64,000 bases of DNA from Saprospiraceae bacterium. Its GTDB lineage: Bacteria; Bacteroidota; Bacteroidia; Chitinophagales; Saprospiraceae. Every line of letters starts with the position of its first letter. The stretch's first letter is position 1. The stretch spans positions 124,001 through 188,000 of the forward strand of contig JANQPA010000058.1 of the NCBI GenBank assembly GCA_028285545.1, given 5' to 3'. The notes under the pieces were generated by a model. That model was not told the origin of the DNA. It worked only from the letters and a program-made list of their open reading frames with translations, and did no database searches. Below, one piece after another: positions 35,995-44,382 of this stretch. A program made the translations under genes and the position numbers.

Positions 35995-36014
35995 TGAAGT
36001 TAAGCTTAACTTCA
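35995..36014. promoter_or_regulatory. 20-bp perfect palindrome before GH92 gene
   Basis: TGAAGTTAAGCTTAACTTCA is a perfect 20-bp palindrome with no loop, 31 bp before the GH92 start codon. An operator for a dimeric regulator is the likeliest reading. LacI-type sites usually have a CG centre, so a different regulator would be involved. Confidence 0.5.
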
Positions 36015-36045
36015 CAAGTACTTCTATTTATAAACTTCCTTTTGC

Positions 36046-39006
36046 ATGCTTAAACAAATTTTTCCTTTTTATTCGCTTTTAGTTTGTACTTTTCTAATTT
36101 CATGCCAGAACCAAAATCCACCTATTGAGGATTTAGACGACCAGAACTTCACCCAATACGTCAATCCTTTCATCGGTACCGGGGGGCATGGTCATACCTA
36201 TCCGGGAGCTACCCTACCCTTTGGCATGGTCCAGTTAAGTCCAGATACCCGTCTTACTGGGTGGGATGGATGCTCGGGCTACCATAATACAGACTTACTA
36301 GTTTATGGCTTTAGCCACACTCATCTTAGTGGAACGGGTGTTTCTGACTACGGAGATATTTTAATGATGCCAACTACTGGTCCCATTCGATTCAATAATG
36401 GTTCGGACGGACAGCCTGGTTATGCCTCTATTTTTTCAAAAGACAAAGAAAAAGCCGAAGCGGGGTATTATGCTACCCATTTGGAGGATTATAATATAGC
36501 AGTAGAACTAACAGCCACCGAGAGGGTGGGTTTTCATCGCTATCATTACCCCTCTGACCAGACCGCTAATCTAATCTTAGATTTGGATCATAGAGATAAA
36601 TTATTAGCCAGTGAATTGGAAAAGGTCAGCGATAATGCGGTCAGTGGATATCGAATTTCTGATAATTGGGCTAAACAACAACACGTTTATTTCTATGCAC
36701 ACTTTTCCAGACCTATTATTGAGATGAGTAGTGACACTCTTGGAGAAAATAAGAATTACGCTTTTCAATTTGCAGCTTCAGAAGAGCCATTATTGATAAA
36801 AGTTGGGATTTCCTCCGTTGACATTGAAGGGGCCAAAAAAAATCTGGAAAAGGAAGTTCCAGATTGGGATTTCGATAAGATCCGGAAACAGGCCACTGAC
36901 AAATGGAATGATCAACTGAGCAAAATAAACATCCAATCCCAGGATGAGGATATCAAAACCATATTTTATACTGCCCTTTACCACACTACTATTGTTCCCA
37001 ACCTCTTTTCAGATATAGACGGACGATTCCGTGGGATGGATCAGCAAATTTATCAGAATGATGATTTTGACCGCTATACTGTTTTTTCACTTTGGGATAC
37101 TTATCGAGCGACCCACCCACTTTATACCATTATAGAACAGGAACGAACCAATCACTTTATTAAAACCTTTCTCCAGCATTATGACGAAGGGGGTAAACTG
37201 CCCATGTGGGAGCTTTCCTGTAATTATACCGGATGTATGATTGGCTATCACGCTGTGCCTGTTATTGCTGATGCTTATGTTAAAGGCATCAGGGATTACG
37301 ATGCACCCAAAGCCTTAAAAGCAATGATATCTACTGCCGAAGCGAATGAATTGGGTAAAGAATATTATCGTGAATTTGGCTATATCCCAGCAGAAAAAGA
37401 ACACGAATCGGTTTCCAAAACCCTGGAATATGCCTATGATGACTGGACTATTGCTCAGATGGCCAAGGCTTTAGGAGACACTGAAGCCTACCAAACTTTT
37501 ATCCAAAGAGCGCAGAATTATAAAAACATGTTTGATCCGGTTTCCAAAATGATGCGTGGCAAATCCAATCACCGCTGGTGGCAGCCTTTTTATCCTGAGG
37601 AAATCAATTTTAATTATACGGAAGCTAATTCCTGGCAGTATAGTTTTTATGTGCCCCAGGATGTAGAAGGGCTGGCCCAACTTCATGGTGGTCCCGAAAT
37701 GCTGGAACAAAAACTAGATGAACTCTTCACTACCAGTTCCGAAACCTATGGCCGGGATATGAAAGATATATCTGGTATGATCGGTCAATATGCTCATGGT
37801 AATGAACCCAGTCATCATATGGCATATCTATACAATTACTTAGACAAATCCTGGAAAAGCCAAAAATTAGTCCGGCAAATTTTGTCAGAGCAATACTCAA
37901 ATGCTCCTGATGGTCTATCCGGAAATGAAGATTGCGGACAAATGTCAGCCTGGTACATCCTTAGCTCATTAGGCCTTTATGCAGTCAGTCCTGGTAATGA
38001 TCAGTATAATATAGTAGCTCCTTTATTAGAAAAAGCAGATGTTCATCTTGAAAATGGTAAGGTATTTAAGATTAGAGTAAAAGGGCAATCACCCAATAAT
38101 CCATATGTTCAATCTTTAAAATTAAACGGAAAAAACTATAACAAAGCATTTTTATTGCATAAGGATATAATGGAAGGGGGGACCCTGGAATTTGAATTGG
38201 GCCCCGAACCAAATCAGAGTTGGGGAGTAGGGATTACCAATCGGCCCAAAAGTACTATTGAAGACCAGCCTATTTTTCCCGTACCAGGATTCATCAAAGG
38301 TGGGCGATCATTTATTGGGCAGGATACGGTAGCTTTAAATCATCCGATTACCAATTCTAAGATCGGATATACAACTGATGGTAGCGAGCCTCAATTTGAT
38401 GAAGAAGGAAATGCACAAGGGAGTACCAAGCTTTTTGAAAAAGAGTTTATCATCGATACAAGTCTTATAATAAAAGCCCTTGCCTGGCATCCGGACTTCG
38501 GCTCCAGTAATTCCATCGAAGCTTCCTTTATCGAAATTCCCAGCAATCGAAGCATAAAATTGACCAATCCTTATGCTTCCTACTATGCCGCCGGAGGTGA
38601 TATAGCCCTAATAGATTTTATTAGTGGTTCTGACGATTTTAGAACAGGGGAATGGCAGGGATACTACGGAATGGACTTACAAGCAACCATTGATTTGGGG
38701 GTCATCACGGAAATCCAAAAGATTACTGTCAACTTTTTACAGGATCAAAATTCCTGGATTTTCATGCCAACTGAAGTTATTTTTGAAATCTCTTCCGATG
38801 GTAATCGCTTTGAAACAGTGGGTAGAGTAGAAACCACCACTCCTCCTGAAAAAGATGGTGGGCTGGTAGAAACTTTCCAGGCCCAATCCAATAAAAAAGC
38901 AAAATTCGTCCGTGTAACAGGAATCAACAGAAAAGTTTGCCCGGATTGGCATCAGGGAGCTGGTGGTAAAGCCTGGGTTTTTGCAGATGAAATAAGCATT
39001 AACTAG
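36046..39006 (+). CDS. GH92 alpha-mannosidase lipoprotein with C-terminal accessory domains
   Basis: 986 residues with a lipobox (LISCQNQ). The GH92 N-terminal signature GTGGHGHTYPGATLPFGMVQ is complete, as are GYSHTHLSGTG-type residues (FSHTHLSGTGVSDYGDI). The later catalytic segment HGNEPSHHMAYLYNY has the general-acid glutamate, and LSGNEDCGQMSAWYILSSLG has the acidic base residues that use a calcium-bridged mannose. These enzymes hydrolyse alpha-1,2/1,3-mannosides exo-wise with inversion. After about residue 745 there are two extra domains: a chitobiase-type C-terminal sandwich (IGYTTDGSEPQF) and an F5/8 type C (discoidin) carbohydrate-binding domain (about 845-986). CutC and a beta-mannosidase follow on the same strand. 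Confidence 0.95.
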   Translation: MLKQIFPFYSLLVCTFLISCQNQNPPIEDLDDQNFTQYVNPFIGTGGHGHTYPGATLPFGMVQLSPDTRLTGWDGCSGYHNTDLLVYGFSHTHLSGTGVSDYGDILMMPTTGPIRFNNGSDGQPGYASIFSKDKEKAEAGYYATHLEDYNIAVELTATERVGFHRYHYPSDQTANLILDLDHRDKLLASELEKVSDNAVSGYRISDNWAKQQHVYFYAHFSRPIIEMSSDTLGENKNYAFQFAASEEPLLIKVGISSVDIEGAKKNLEKEVPDWDFDKIRKQATDKWNDQLSKINIQSQDEDIKTIFYTALYHTTIVPNLFSDIDGRFRGMDQQIYQNDDFDRYTVFSLWDTYRATHPLYTIIEQERTNHFIKTFLQHYDEGGKLPMWELSCNYTGCMIGYHAVPVIADAYVKGIRDYDAPKALKAMISTAEANELGKEYYREFGYIPAEKEHESVSKTLEYAYDDWTIAQMAKALGDTEAYQTFIQRAQNYKNMFDPVSKMMRGKSNHRWWQPFYPEEINFNYTEANSWQYSFYVPQDVEGLAQLHGGPEMLEQKLDELFTTSSETYGRDMKDISGMIGQYAHGNEPSHHMAYLYNYLDKSWKSQKLVRQILSEQYSNAPDGLSGNEDCGQMSAWYILSSLGLYAVSPGNDQYNIVAPLLEKADVHLENGKVFKIRVKGQSPNNPYVQSLKLNGKNYNKAFLLHKDIMEGGTLEFELGPEPNQSWGVGITNRPKSTIEDQPIFPVPGFIKGGRSFIGQDTVALNHPITNSKIGYTTDGSEPQFDEEGNAQGSTKLFEKEFIIDTSLIIKALAWHPDFGSSNSIEASFIEIPSNRSIKLTNPYASYYAAGGDIALIDFISGSDDFRTGEWQGYYGMDLQATIDLGVITEIQKITVNFLQDQNSWIFMPTEVIFEISSDGNRFETVGRVETTTPPEKDGGLVETFQAQSNKKAKFVRVTGINRKVCPDWHQGAGGKAWVFADEISIN

Positions 39007-39048
39007 TATTGGGTATTGGGTATTGGGTATTGGGTATTGGGTATTGGG
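39007..39048. repeat. Tandem repeat (TATTGGG)6
   Basis: Six exact heptamers begin in the base after the GH92 stop codon. Reverse-complement copies (two units) occur at 33363-33378, and related TAATACCC units at 40102-40125, so the word recurs in spacers of this genome. Confidence 0.9.
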
Positions 39049-39162
39049 TAATATGTCAATTTGCAGATGGGAGGATGAGTAAATGTGCAGATTATTGATG
39101 CTACAATTCCGCGATGGTATGATGATTTGATAAAAAGTGTTTCGTATTGAATACAAATACAA

Positions 39163-39231
39163 AATCTGCAACATTTGCGAAATCCCTGACGACCGAAGGT
39201 GGTTGCGTGCCTAAAAATGTTTCAATTAACA
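39163..39231. repeat. Dispersed intergenic element, copy without the left half
   Basis: AATCTGCAACATTTGCGAAA, TCCCTGACGACCGAAGGTGG and TTGCGTGCC align with 19110-19177 in the same order, roughly three bases in four identical by eye. The rest of the 39007-39312 spacer holds only the heptamer repeat and AT-rich sequence. Confidence 0.7.
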
Positions 39232-39312
39232 ACGAAACCTTCAATTTAGTAATACCAAACCTTTAACTAAATAACTACTTAAAGTCATTAAACCACCATA
39301 ATCTTTAACTTA

Positions 39313-40053
39313 ATGAAAAGAACCCTCGAACTCTGTGTAGACAGCCTACAATCTGCTCTTTATGCCCAGGCAAATGGAGCAGACCGAATCGAATTATGTG
39401 ACAACCTCTTCCAGGGGGGGATCACCCCTAGTGCAGGTAAGATTAAACTGGTAAAAGAGTACCTAAGCATTCCTGTATTTGTCCTAATTCGACCGCGTAA
39501 AGCAGATTTTTTATACTCCGATCTGGAGTTTGAATTGATGCTAAAAAATATAGAAATGGCCAAATTCTTTGGGGCTGATGGAATTGTGTCCGGTGTTTTA
39601 CTATCCGATGGTTCTTTTGATCTGCCAAGAATGGAAAAACTGGTGGAGGCCTCAAACCCATTACCCTTTACCTGTCATCGAGCCTTTGATCGCTGTTTAG
39701 ATCCTTTTAGTGAACTAAATAATTTAGCAGATATCGGCGTTCAACGAATCCTTACCTCTGGTCAACATCCAAATGCCTTTGAGGTGCCTGATATGATTGA
39801 AAAGCTGGCTAAACAAGCACTTTCAAAGCTTAAAATCATGGTTTGTGGCAATCTACTTCCTGATAATATTGATCCACTCCTGGAAATTAAGGAATTAGAA
39901 GAATTTCATGCGGCAGTACTCCACCCTGTTTACTCTAATATGGAAAAGAGAGGAAGCACTCCAATGGGCGACGAAACCATTGATAAAGAATTTCAATGGA
40001 TGGAAGCCAAGCCAGAATTAATAAAGGGGCTTAGTGATAAAATTCACGCCTAA
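39313..40053 (+). CDS. cutC: CutC family protein
   Basis: 246 residues forming a TIM barrel: the N-terminus LELCVDSLQSALYAQANGAD, then RIELCDNLFQGGITPS, is the family signature, with IPVFVLIRPR and FHRAFD-type TCHRAFDRC later. Named for copper homeostasis in E. coli, where that role has been questioned; the biochemical function is not established. It is cytoplasmic (no signal). Here it sits between two secreted mannosidases. CutC proteins often accompany sugar-processing enzymes in Bacteroidota, so a role in sugar or glycan metabolism is as likely as one in copper. Confidence 0.93.
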   Translation: MKRTLELCVDSLQSALYAQANGADRIELCDNLFQGGITPSAGKIKLVKEYLSIPVFVLIRPRKADFLYSDLEFELMLKNIEMAKFFGADGIVSGVLLSDGSFDLPRMEKLVEASNPLPFTCHRAFDRCLDPFSELNNLADIGVQRILTSGQHPNAFEVPDMIEKLAKQALSKLKIMVCGNLLPDNIDPLLEIKELEEFHAAVLHPVYSNMEKRGSTPMGDETIDKEFQWMEAKPELIKGLSDKIHA

Positions 40054-40149
40054 TTATTCCTGTCACCCAAAGGACAAGGAGTCTACTATAGAGTAAATAA
40101 TTTAACCCTAATACCCTAATACCCAAAATACATATAACTTGCTATTAAA

Positions 40150-42690
40150 ATGAAAAACATTGATTTACCAATAATCTCAAATTGGGGTCGTTTCGAAAAG
40201 GTCTTATTCATTTCTATTTTGATAATTACTTTACCCTTCAGCATGCAAGCCAACCGTAAAATTTCCCTTAATGAAAATTGGACTTTCCATCAATCCGGAA
40301 AGGAAAAAGTCTTTGACGCCAAAATTCCTGGAGTAGTTCATCTTGACCTGATTAGGCACCAACAAATTCCCAATCCATTTTATGGCACTAATGAAGAAAA
40401 AGTACAATGGATTGAACAGGAGGATTGGGTTTATGAAATGTCTTTCGATTTGGAAGACTTAAATTCTACGAAAAGATATGACCTGGTATTTGAAGGGCTG
40501 GACACTTATGCAGAAGTAAATTTGAATGGACAAGAGATACTCCAGGCAGATAATATGTTTCGTCAATGGCGGGTGAATGTAGGCTCTCTGCTTAAAAAAA
40601 AGGACAACCAACTGGTAATTCTATTTAAATCCCCCTTAAAAGTTAATCAGGACAAATTTGGAGGTCCTCCTTATCACAAGACTGCCGAAAATGATGCAGG
40701 CAAACAAAAAGTAAGCGTTTATACCCGTAAGGCTCCCTATCATTTTGGCTGGGACTGGGGTCCCAGGATGGTAAGTTGTGGGATTTGGAAGCCTGTATAC
40801 CTGGAGGAATGGGATAAAATTCGAATTTCCGATGTTCAAGTATATCAAAAGGAGTTAAGTGAAAATAAGGCGGTAGTGGAAGCTACGGTTAATATAGAAA
40901 ATACAGGCCCGGGCAATTTCGTCCTTAAGATTAGAGACTCACAAGGTGACCAAATCATTGCAGAGCAGGTCATGGCCAATCCTTCAACCTCATTGACCTG
41001 GTCCGTAGTCAATCCTCAACTTTGGTGGCCTCATAATCTTGGAGAGCCATATATATATCATTGGGAACTAGAAGTTTGGGAGGGCGGCATTCTGTTGGAA
41101 AAAAGGACGGTTACCCATGGTTTCAGAACCATAGAATTAATTGAAGAGGAAGATAATATTGGAAAATCATTTTTTTTCAAAGTAAATGGGGAACCTGTAT
41201 TTATGAAGGGTGCCAATTACATTCCCTCAGATGCTCTTTTACCTCGACGAACCAAAGCCGATATTGATCGACTCCTTGGAGATGCCAAAGCCGTCAATAT
41301 GAATATGATCAGAATATGGGGTGGAGGCATTTATGAAGAGGATTATTTTTACCAAAAATGTGATGAGTTGGGAATATTAATTTGGCAGGATTTCATGTTT
41401 GCCTGCAGTATGTATCCGGCAGATGAGCCCTTCTTATCGAATATTAGGGAAGAAATCAAACAAAACATTCGCAGGCTTCGCAATCACCCCAGTATTGCTA
41501 TTTGGTGTGGAAATAACGAAATCAATGTGGCCTGGCATAACTGGGGTTGGCAGCTCCGTTTTTTGATATCTAAAAAGGATTCTCAGAAAATGTGGGGAGA
41601 TTATCAAACCATTTTCCATCAAACCATTCCTGGTTTATTAGAAGAGCTTGACCCCGACCGTCCCTACACCACCACTTCTCCGTTAAGCAATTGGGGGAAG
41701 CTCAAAAACTTCAATAACTCTACCATGCACTTCTGGGGAGTTTGGCATGGCAGACAGCCCTTTTCGGATTATAAAATTTATGTAGGACGGTTTATGAGTG
41801 AGTATGGTTTTCAATCTTTTCCTGACTGGAAGACCATTGAGGCCTTTGCACCTCCCGAAGCTCGAAATCTTGAATCTAAAGTGATGAAAAATCATCAAAA
41901 GAGCTATATCGGTAATGGGATGATTGCCAGTCATACTCGTTCCCATTTCAGAAAACCCAAAAATTTCCAGGACTTTGTCTATAAAAGTCAGTTAACGCAG
42001 CAGATAGGCATTCGAACGGCTATCCAATCTCATCGAGCACGAAAAGGACACTGCATGGGCACACTATTTTGGCAGCTCAATGATTGCTGGCCTGGTCCTT
42101 CCTGGTCTAGTATTGATTATTTTGGTCGCTGGAAGGCCCTTCATTATGACTTACAAGAGTTATATGCAAATATTTTAATCGTTCCAGAACAAGATCACCA
42201 GGATTTGAGAATACATGTGGTTTCGGATGAGTTGGAAAGTCAAAAAGCCAAACTCACCATCACAGCCTTTACCTTAAATGGAAAAAAGTTGAAAGCCGAA
42301 GAATTTCTGGTTCAGATTAAAGCCAATAGTTCAAACCCTGTTAAAGATATCAACTGGAAAAAATTTATCAGTGGCGGACACCGTAAATCCAGTTATTTAG
42401 AAATCAAACTGATTGCTGATGATAAAACTTTGGCCGAGACCCTGCATCACTTTGTTGTACCTCGTACTTTGCGGCTGAAAAAACCCAAATTGGATTTGCA
42501 ATTGGAAGGAAACAAAGTAGTGGTTCAAACCAATACTTTTGTGAAAGGCTTTTATCTTTTTTCGGACAATGAAGATCTGCATTTTTCACAAAATTATGTT
42601 GATTTGCAATCCGGAAAAAGATATGAGTTCGAAGTGAAAGATGGGGCTAATCTAGAAGAACAGAATATCAAATATCTTATGGTTAATTAA
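40150..42690 (+). CDS. GH2 beta-mannosidase
   Basis: 846 residues, with a signal peptide ending near residue 36 (LPFSMQA). The GH2 order can be followed: sugar-binding domain (about 40-200), immunoglobulin-like domain (about 205-330), TIM barrel (about 335-650) with WCGNNEINVAWHNW (acid/base E457) and VGRFMSEYGFQSFP (nucleophile E551), then C-terminal sandwich domains. GWDWGPRMVSCGIWKPVYLE and PFYGTNE point to beta-mannosidase rather than galactosidase. It releases beta-linked mannose from N-glycan cores or mannans, which would complement the GH92 enzyme two genes upstream. Confidence 0.92.
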   Translation: MKNIDLPIISNWGRFEKVLFISILIITLPFSMQANRKISLNENWTFHQSGKEKVFDAKIPGVVHLDLIRHQQIPNPFYGTNEEKVQWIEQEDWVYEMSFDLEDLNSTKRYDLVFEGLDTYAEVNLNGQEILQADNMFRQWRVNVGSLLKKKDNQLVILFKSPLKVNQDKFGGPPYHKTAENDAGKQKVSVYTRKAPYHFGWDWGPRMVSCGIWKPVYLEEWDKIRISDVQVYQKELSENKAVVEATVNIENTGPGNFVLKIRDSQGDQIIAEQVMANPSTSLTWSVVNPQLWWPHNLGEPYIYHWELEVWEGGILLEKRTVTHGFRTIELIEEEDNIGKSFFFKVNGEPVFMKGANYIPSDALLPRRTKADIDRLLGDAKAVNMNMIRIWGGGIYEEDYFYQKCDELGILIWQDFMFACSMYPADEPFLSNIREEIKQNIRRLRNHPSIAIWCGNNEINVAWHNWGWQLRFLISKKDSQKMWGDYQTIFHQTIPGLLEELDPDRPYTTTSPLSNWGKLKNFNNSTMHFWGVWHGRQPFSDYKIYVGRFMSEYGFQSFPDWKTIEAFAPPEARNLESKVMKNHQKSYIGNGMIASHTRSHFRKPKNFQDFVYKSQLTQQIGIRTAIQSHRARKGHCMGTLFWQLNDCWPGPSWSSIDYFGRWKALHYDLQELYANILIVPEQDHQDLRIHVVSDELESQKAKLTITAFTLNGKKLKAEEFLVQIKANSSNPVKDINWKKFISGGHRKSSYLEIKLIADDKTLAETLHHFVVPRTLRLKKPKLDLQLEGNKVVVQTNTFVKGFYLFSDNEDLHFSQNYVDLQSGKRYEFEVKDGANLEEQNIKYLMVN

Positions 42691-42718
42691 TTCAAGTTGC
42701 GATGCAACTTGAGTAGAT

Positions 42719-42825
42719 GGTAAAAAGTAAAAAGTAGAAAGATTTTTGACTTTTATTAAAGTTATAAGCCATTTCTTTGGAATAAAAGTATTTGTCTTTC
42801 TACTTTTTACCTTTCACATTTTACC
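42719..42825. terminator. Imperfect A/T-rich inverted repeat between convergent genes
   Basis: GGTAAAAAGTAAAAAGTAGA (from 42719) pairs with the complementary TCTACTTTTTACC-type sequence near 42795-42825. A small extra hairpin TCAAGTTGC-GAT-GCAACTTGA lies just upstream at 42692-42712. Probable terminator region for the beta-mannosidase and the DUF3179 gene. Confidence 0.5.
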
Positions 42826-42828
42826 ATT

Positions 42829-44019
42829 TTAAAAAAAAGAATTTGCTGGATATACCTTAGCTCTACCATTAATAATAATAGCAAATACCCGATCTTTTCG
42901 TTCAAGGCGATCATCTTCAAAAGCCAAAATAGACAATAAAAATTCATTATTAGTTTTATAATCTCCATATGGGTAAATACCATAAGGTCGATCAAAACCG
43001 GTATCTGTGTTTAAAATTTCCGTTTCAGGATAGGCCATTTTCCAACTCTCCCAACTGGTTTCGATATGACTTAGAATGGGCAGGGTTTCACCCATGCGAG
43101 CACCATTTACACAACGCCCTTCAAGCTGATGCCAAATGGAACTGGTGCTGGCATCAAAGGGCATCAGATTACTATTATATAAGAGGCCAGATACTCCAAA
43201 AAAGTCACTGGCATGCTGGCTAAGATCATAAATCTTGGCAGTCCCGGTAAGGGGGCAATAGGTCAGGCTAATGGGCACTCCTCCAACTATATCATTTACA
43301 ACTTCATGGTAATCAAGGATAAAATGGGGATATGCTTTTTTCTCTCCGTTGATGTTTAAACCCACCACTAGGTCTGATAATTCAGGTGCCTCTCCTCCTT
43401 CAGAGGTCTCCTCATAGGAAGAAAATTTTGGAGCATTGATAGAAGGTATACCATTTAATCCAGCAGCGCGGACTACATTATCTGTTGCAATCCCCCAATC
43501 TTCAGCAGCTTGGACATCGATGGTTTCGTTTAGAGTAGGTGTTCCATGAATTTCTGGTCTTGGATACATGGCACCAAAGATCATCCAAAATCCCATGCCA
43601 GTATTTAATTCATTTAATTTGGCGCCGGTCCTGGGTCCCTCTACGGCATTACCCAACCAATCCCACTTATTGCCTTCTTGATCTTTCATTACTATTGGAA
43701 ACTCATCCCTCACACTGGTCAGGTCCAGTAATTGTCCATCTAACTCTCGATCAAAAGCATTGGCAAAGTCCCAAATTAAGCTAGCATCCACATCATTAGG
43801 AACATCATTATCAGTTATTAGGGAAGCACGCCCAACCAGTACTATATTTGTATTTTCAAATTCATCATAAAATACGTGGATAGATTTATCTTGATTTGGA
43901 TTATTTACAGGTGTGTTGGTGGGCGGAGTACTGATATCTTCTTTTTCATCCTTAGCGGATTGGCAGCCCAAAAGTATTCCTCCCAGGATTAAGCTCAAGA
44001 TCCATATTTTGGTTTTCAT
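42829..44019 (-). CDS. DUF3179 lipoprotein
   Basis: 396 residues, with the lipobox LLGCQ at residues 17-20 followed by an acidic/Lys stretch (SAKDEKEDIS) that resembles the lipoprotein export signal for surface display. The family core contains ADQWGIATDNV-type sequence, AYPHFILDYHEVVNDIVGGV, and the conserved SLTYCPLTGTAKIYDL with its cysteine, followed by GLLYNSNLMPFDASTSSIWH and RVFAIIINGRAKVYPANSFF at the end. DUF3179 proteins have no known activity; the single conserved Cys and His suggest a thioredoxin-like or metal-related function, which is inference. Its promoter side faces two long palindromes shared with the divergent gene at 44383. Confidence 0.85.
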   Translation of the reverse strand: MKTKIWILSLILGGILLGCQSAKDEKEDISTPPTNTPVNNPNQDKSIHVFYDEFENTNIVLVGRASLITDNDVPNDVDASLIWDFANAFDRELDGQLLDLTSVRDEFPIVMKDQEGNKWDWLGNAVEGPRTGAKLNELNTGMGFWMIFGAMYPRPEIHGTPTLNETIDVQAAEDWGIATDNVVRAAGLNGIPSINAPKFSSYEETSEGGEAPELSDLVVGLNINGEKKAYPHFILDYHEVVNDIVGGVPISLTYCPLTGTAKIYDLSQHASDFFGVSGLLYNSNLMPFDASTSSIWHQLEGRCVNGARMGETLPILSHIETSWESWKMAYPETEILNTDTGFDRPYGIYPYGDYKTNNEFLLSILAFEDDRLERKDRVFAIIINGRAKVYPANSFF

Positions 44020-44115
44020 GGCAATTCAATATTTACCTACGAAGTTGACCATTTTCTTCAAAATAAGGTGTAAACTCAGCGACAAGTGGGTTGGGTAGGT
44101 GTTAGATATGTCATA

Positions 44116-44136
44116 TTTAGACATGTCATGTCTAAA
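44116..44136. promoter_or_regulatory. Palindrome TTTAGACATG-T-CATGTCTAAA
   Basis: Perfect 10-bp arms around one base. It lies in the divergent region between the DUF3179 gene and the BNR-repeat gene and shares the word AGACATG with the second palindrome 76 bp further on. Confidence 0.6.
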
Positions 44137-44211
44137 AAAAATCGACATATCCCTTGTATTGAAACACCATAAAGTGTTTTGAATCAGAATTTTGTGTAAA
44201 CAGCATAAGAA

Positions 44212-44235
44212 CATGTCATGTCTAGACATGACATG
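44212..44235. promoter_or_regulatory. 24-bp perfect palindrome with arm CATGTCATGTCT
   Basis: Perfect palindrome with no spacer (arm CATGTCATGTCT then AGACATGACATG), continued by ACATATC. Together with GATATGTCAT (44105-44114) and ATGACATATC (44233-44242) it encloses a 138-bp segment in a 10-bp inverted repeat. Could be paired operators or a small mobile-type element. Confidence 0.6.
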
Positions 44236-44322
44236 ACATATCACAACCTAAATAAAATAGTCCTTTTGGTATACAAATTTTCTAAATTGGCCGATTCTAG
44301 CCTATTTCCAAGTCATATTCCG

Positions 44323-44330
44323 TATTTTTG
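44323..44330 (+). promoter_or_regulatory. Bacteroidota -7 element TATTTTTG
   Basis: TATTTTTG fits TAnnTTTG exactly and lies 53 bp before the ATG at 44383. The nearest TTG upstream is too far for a standard -33 element. Confidence 0.35.
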
Positions 44331-44382
44331 CTTGATTTAGAAATTATTCGACTCTATTGAACACCCTTTCGTAAGACTAAAA

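Noticed and set aside
38737-39174. Minus-strand open frame of 145 codons that covers the heptamer repeat and the end of the GH92 gene
   Set aside because: Made of the antisense of the discoidin domain and the low-complexity repeat (NTQYPIP repeats); no domain.
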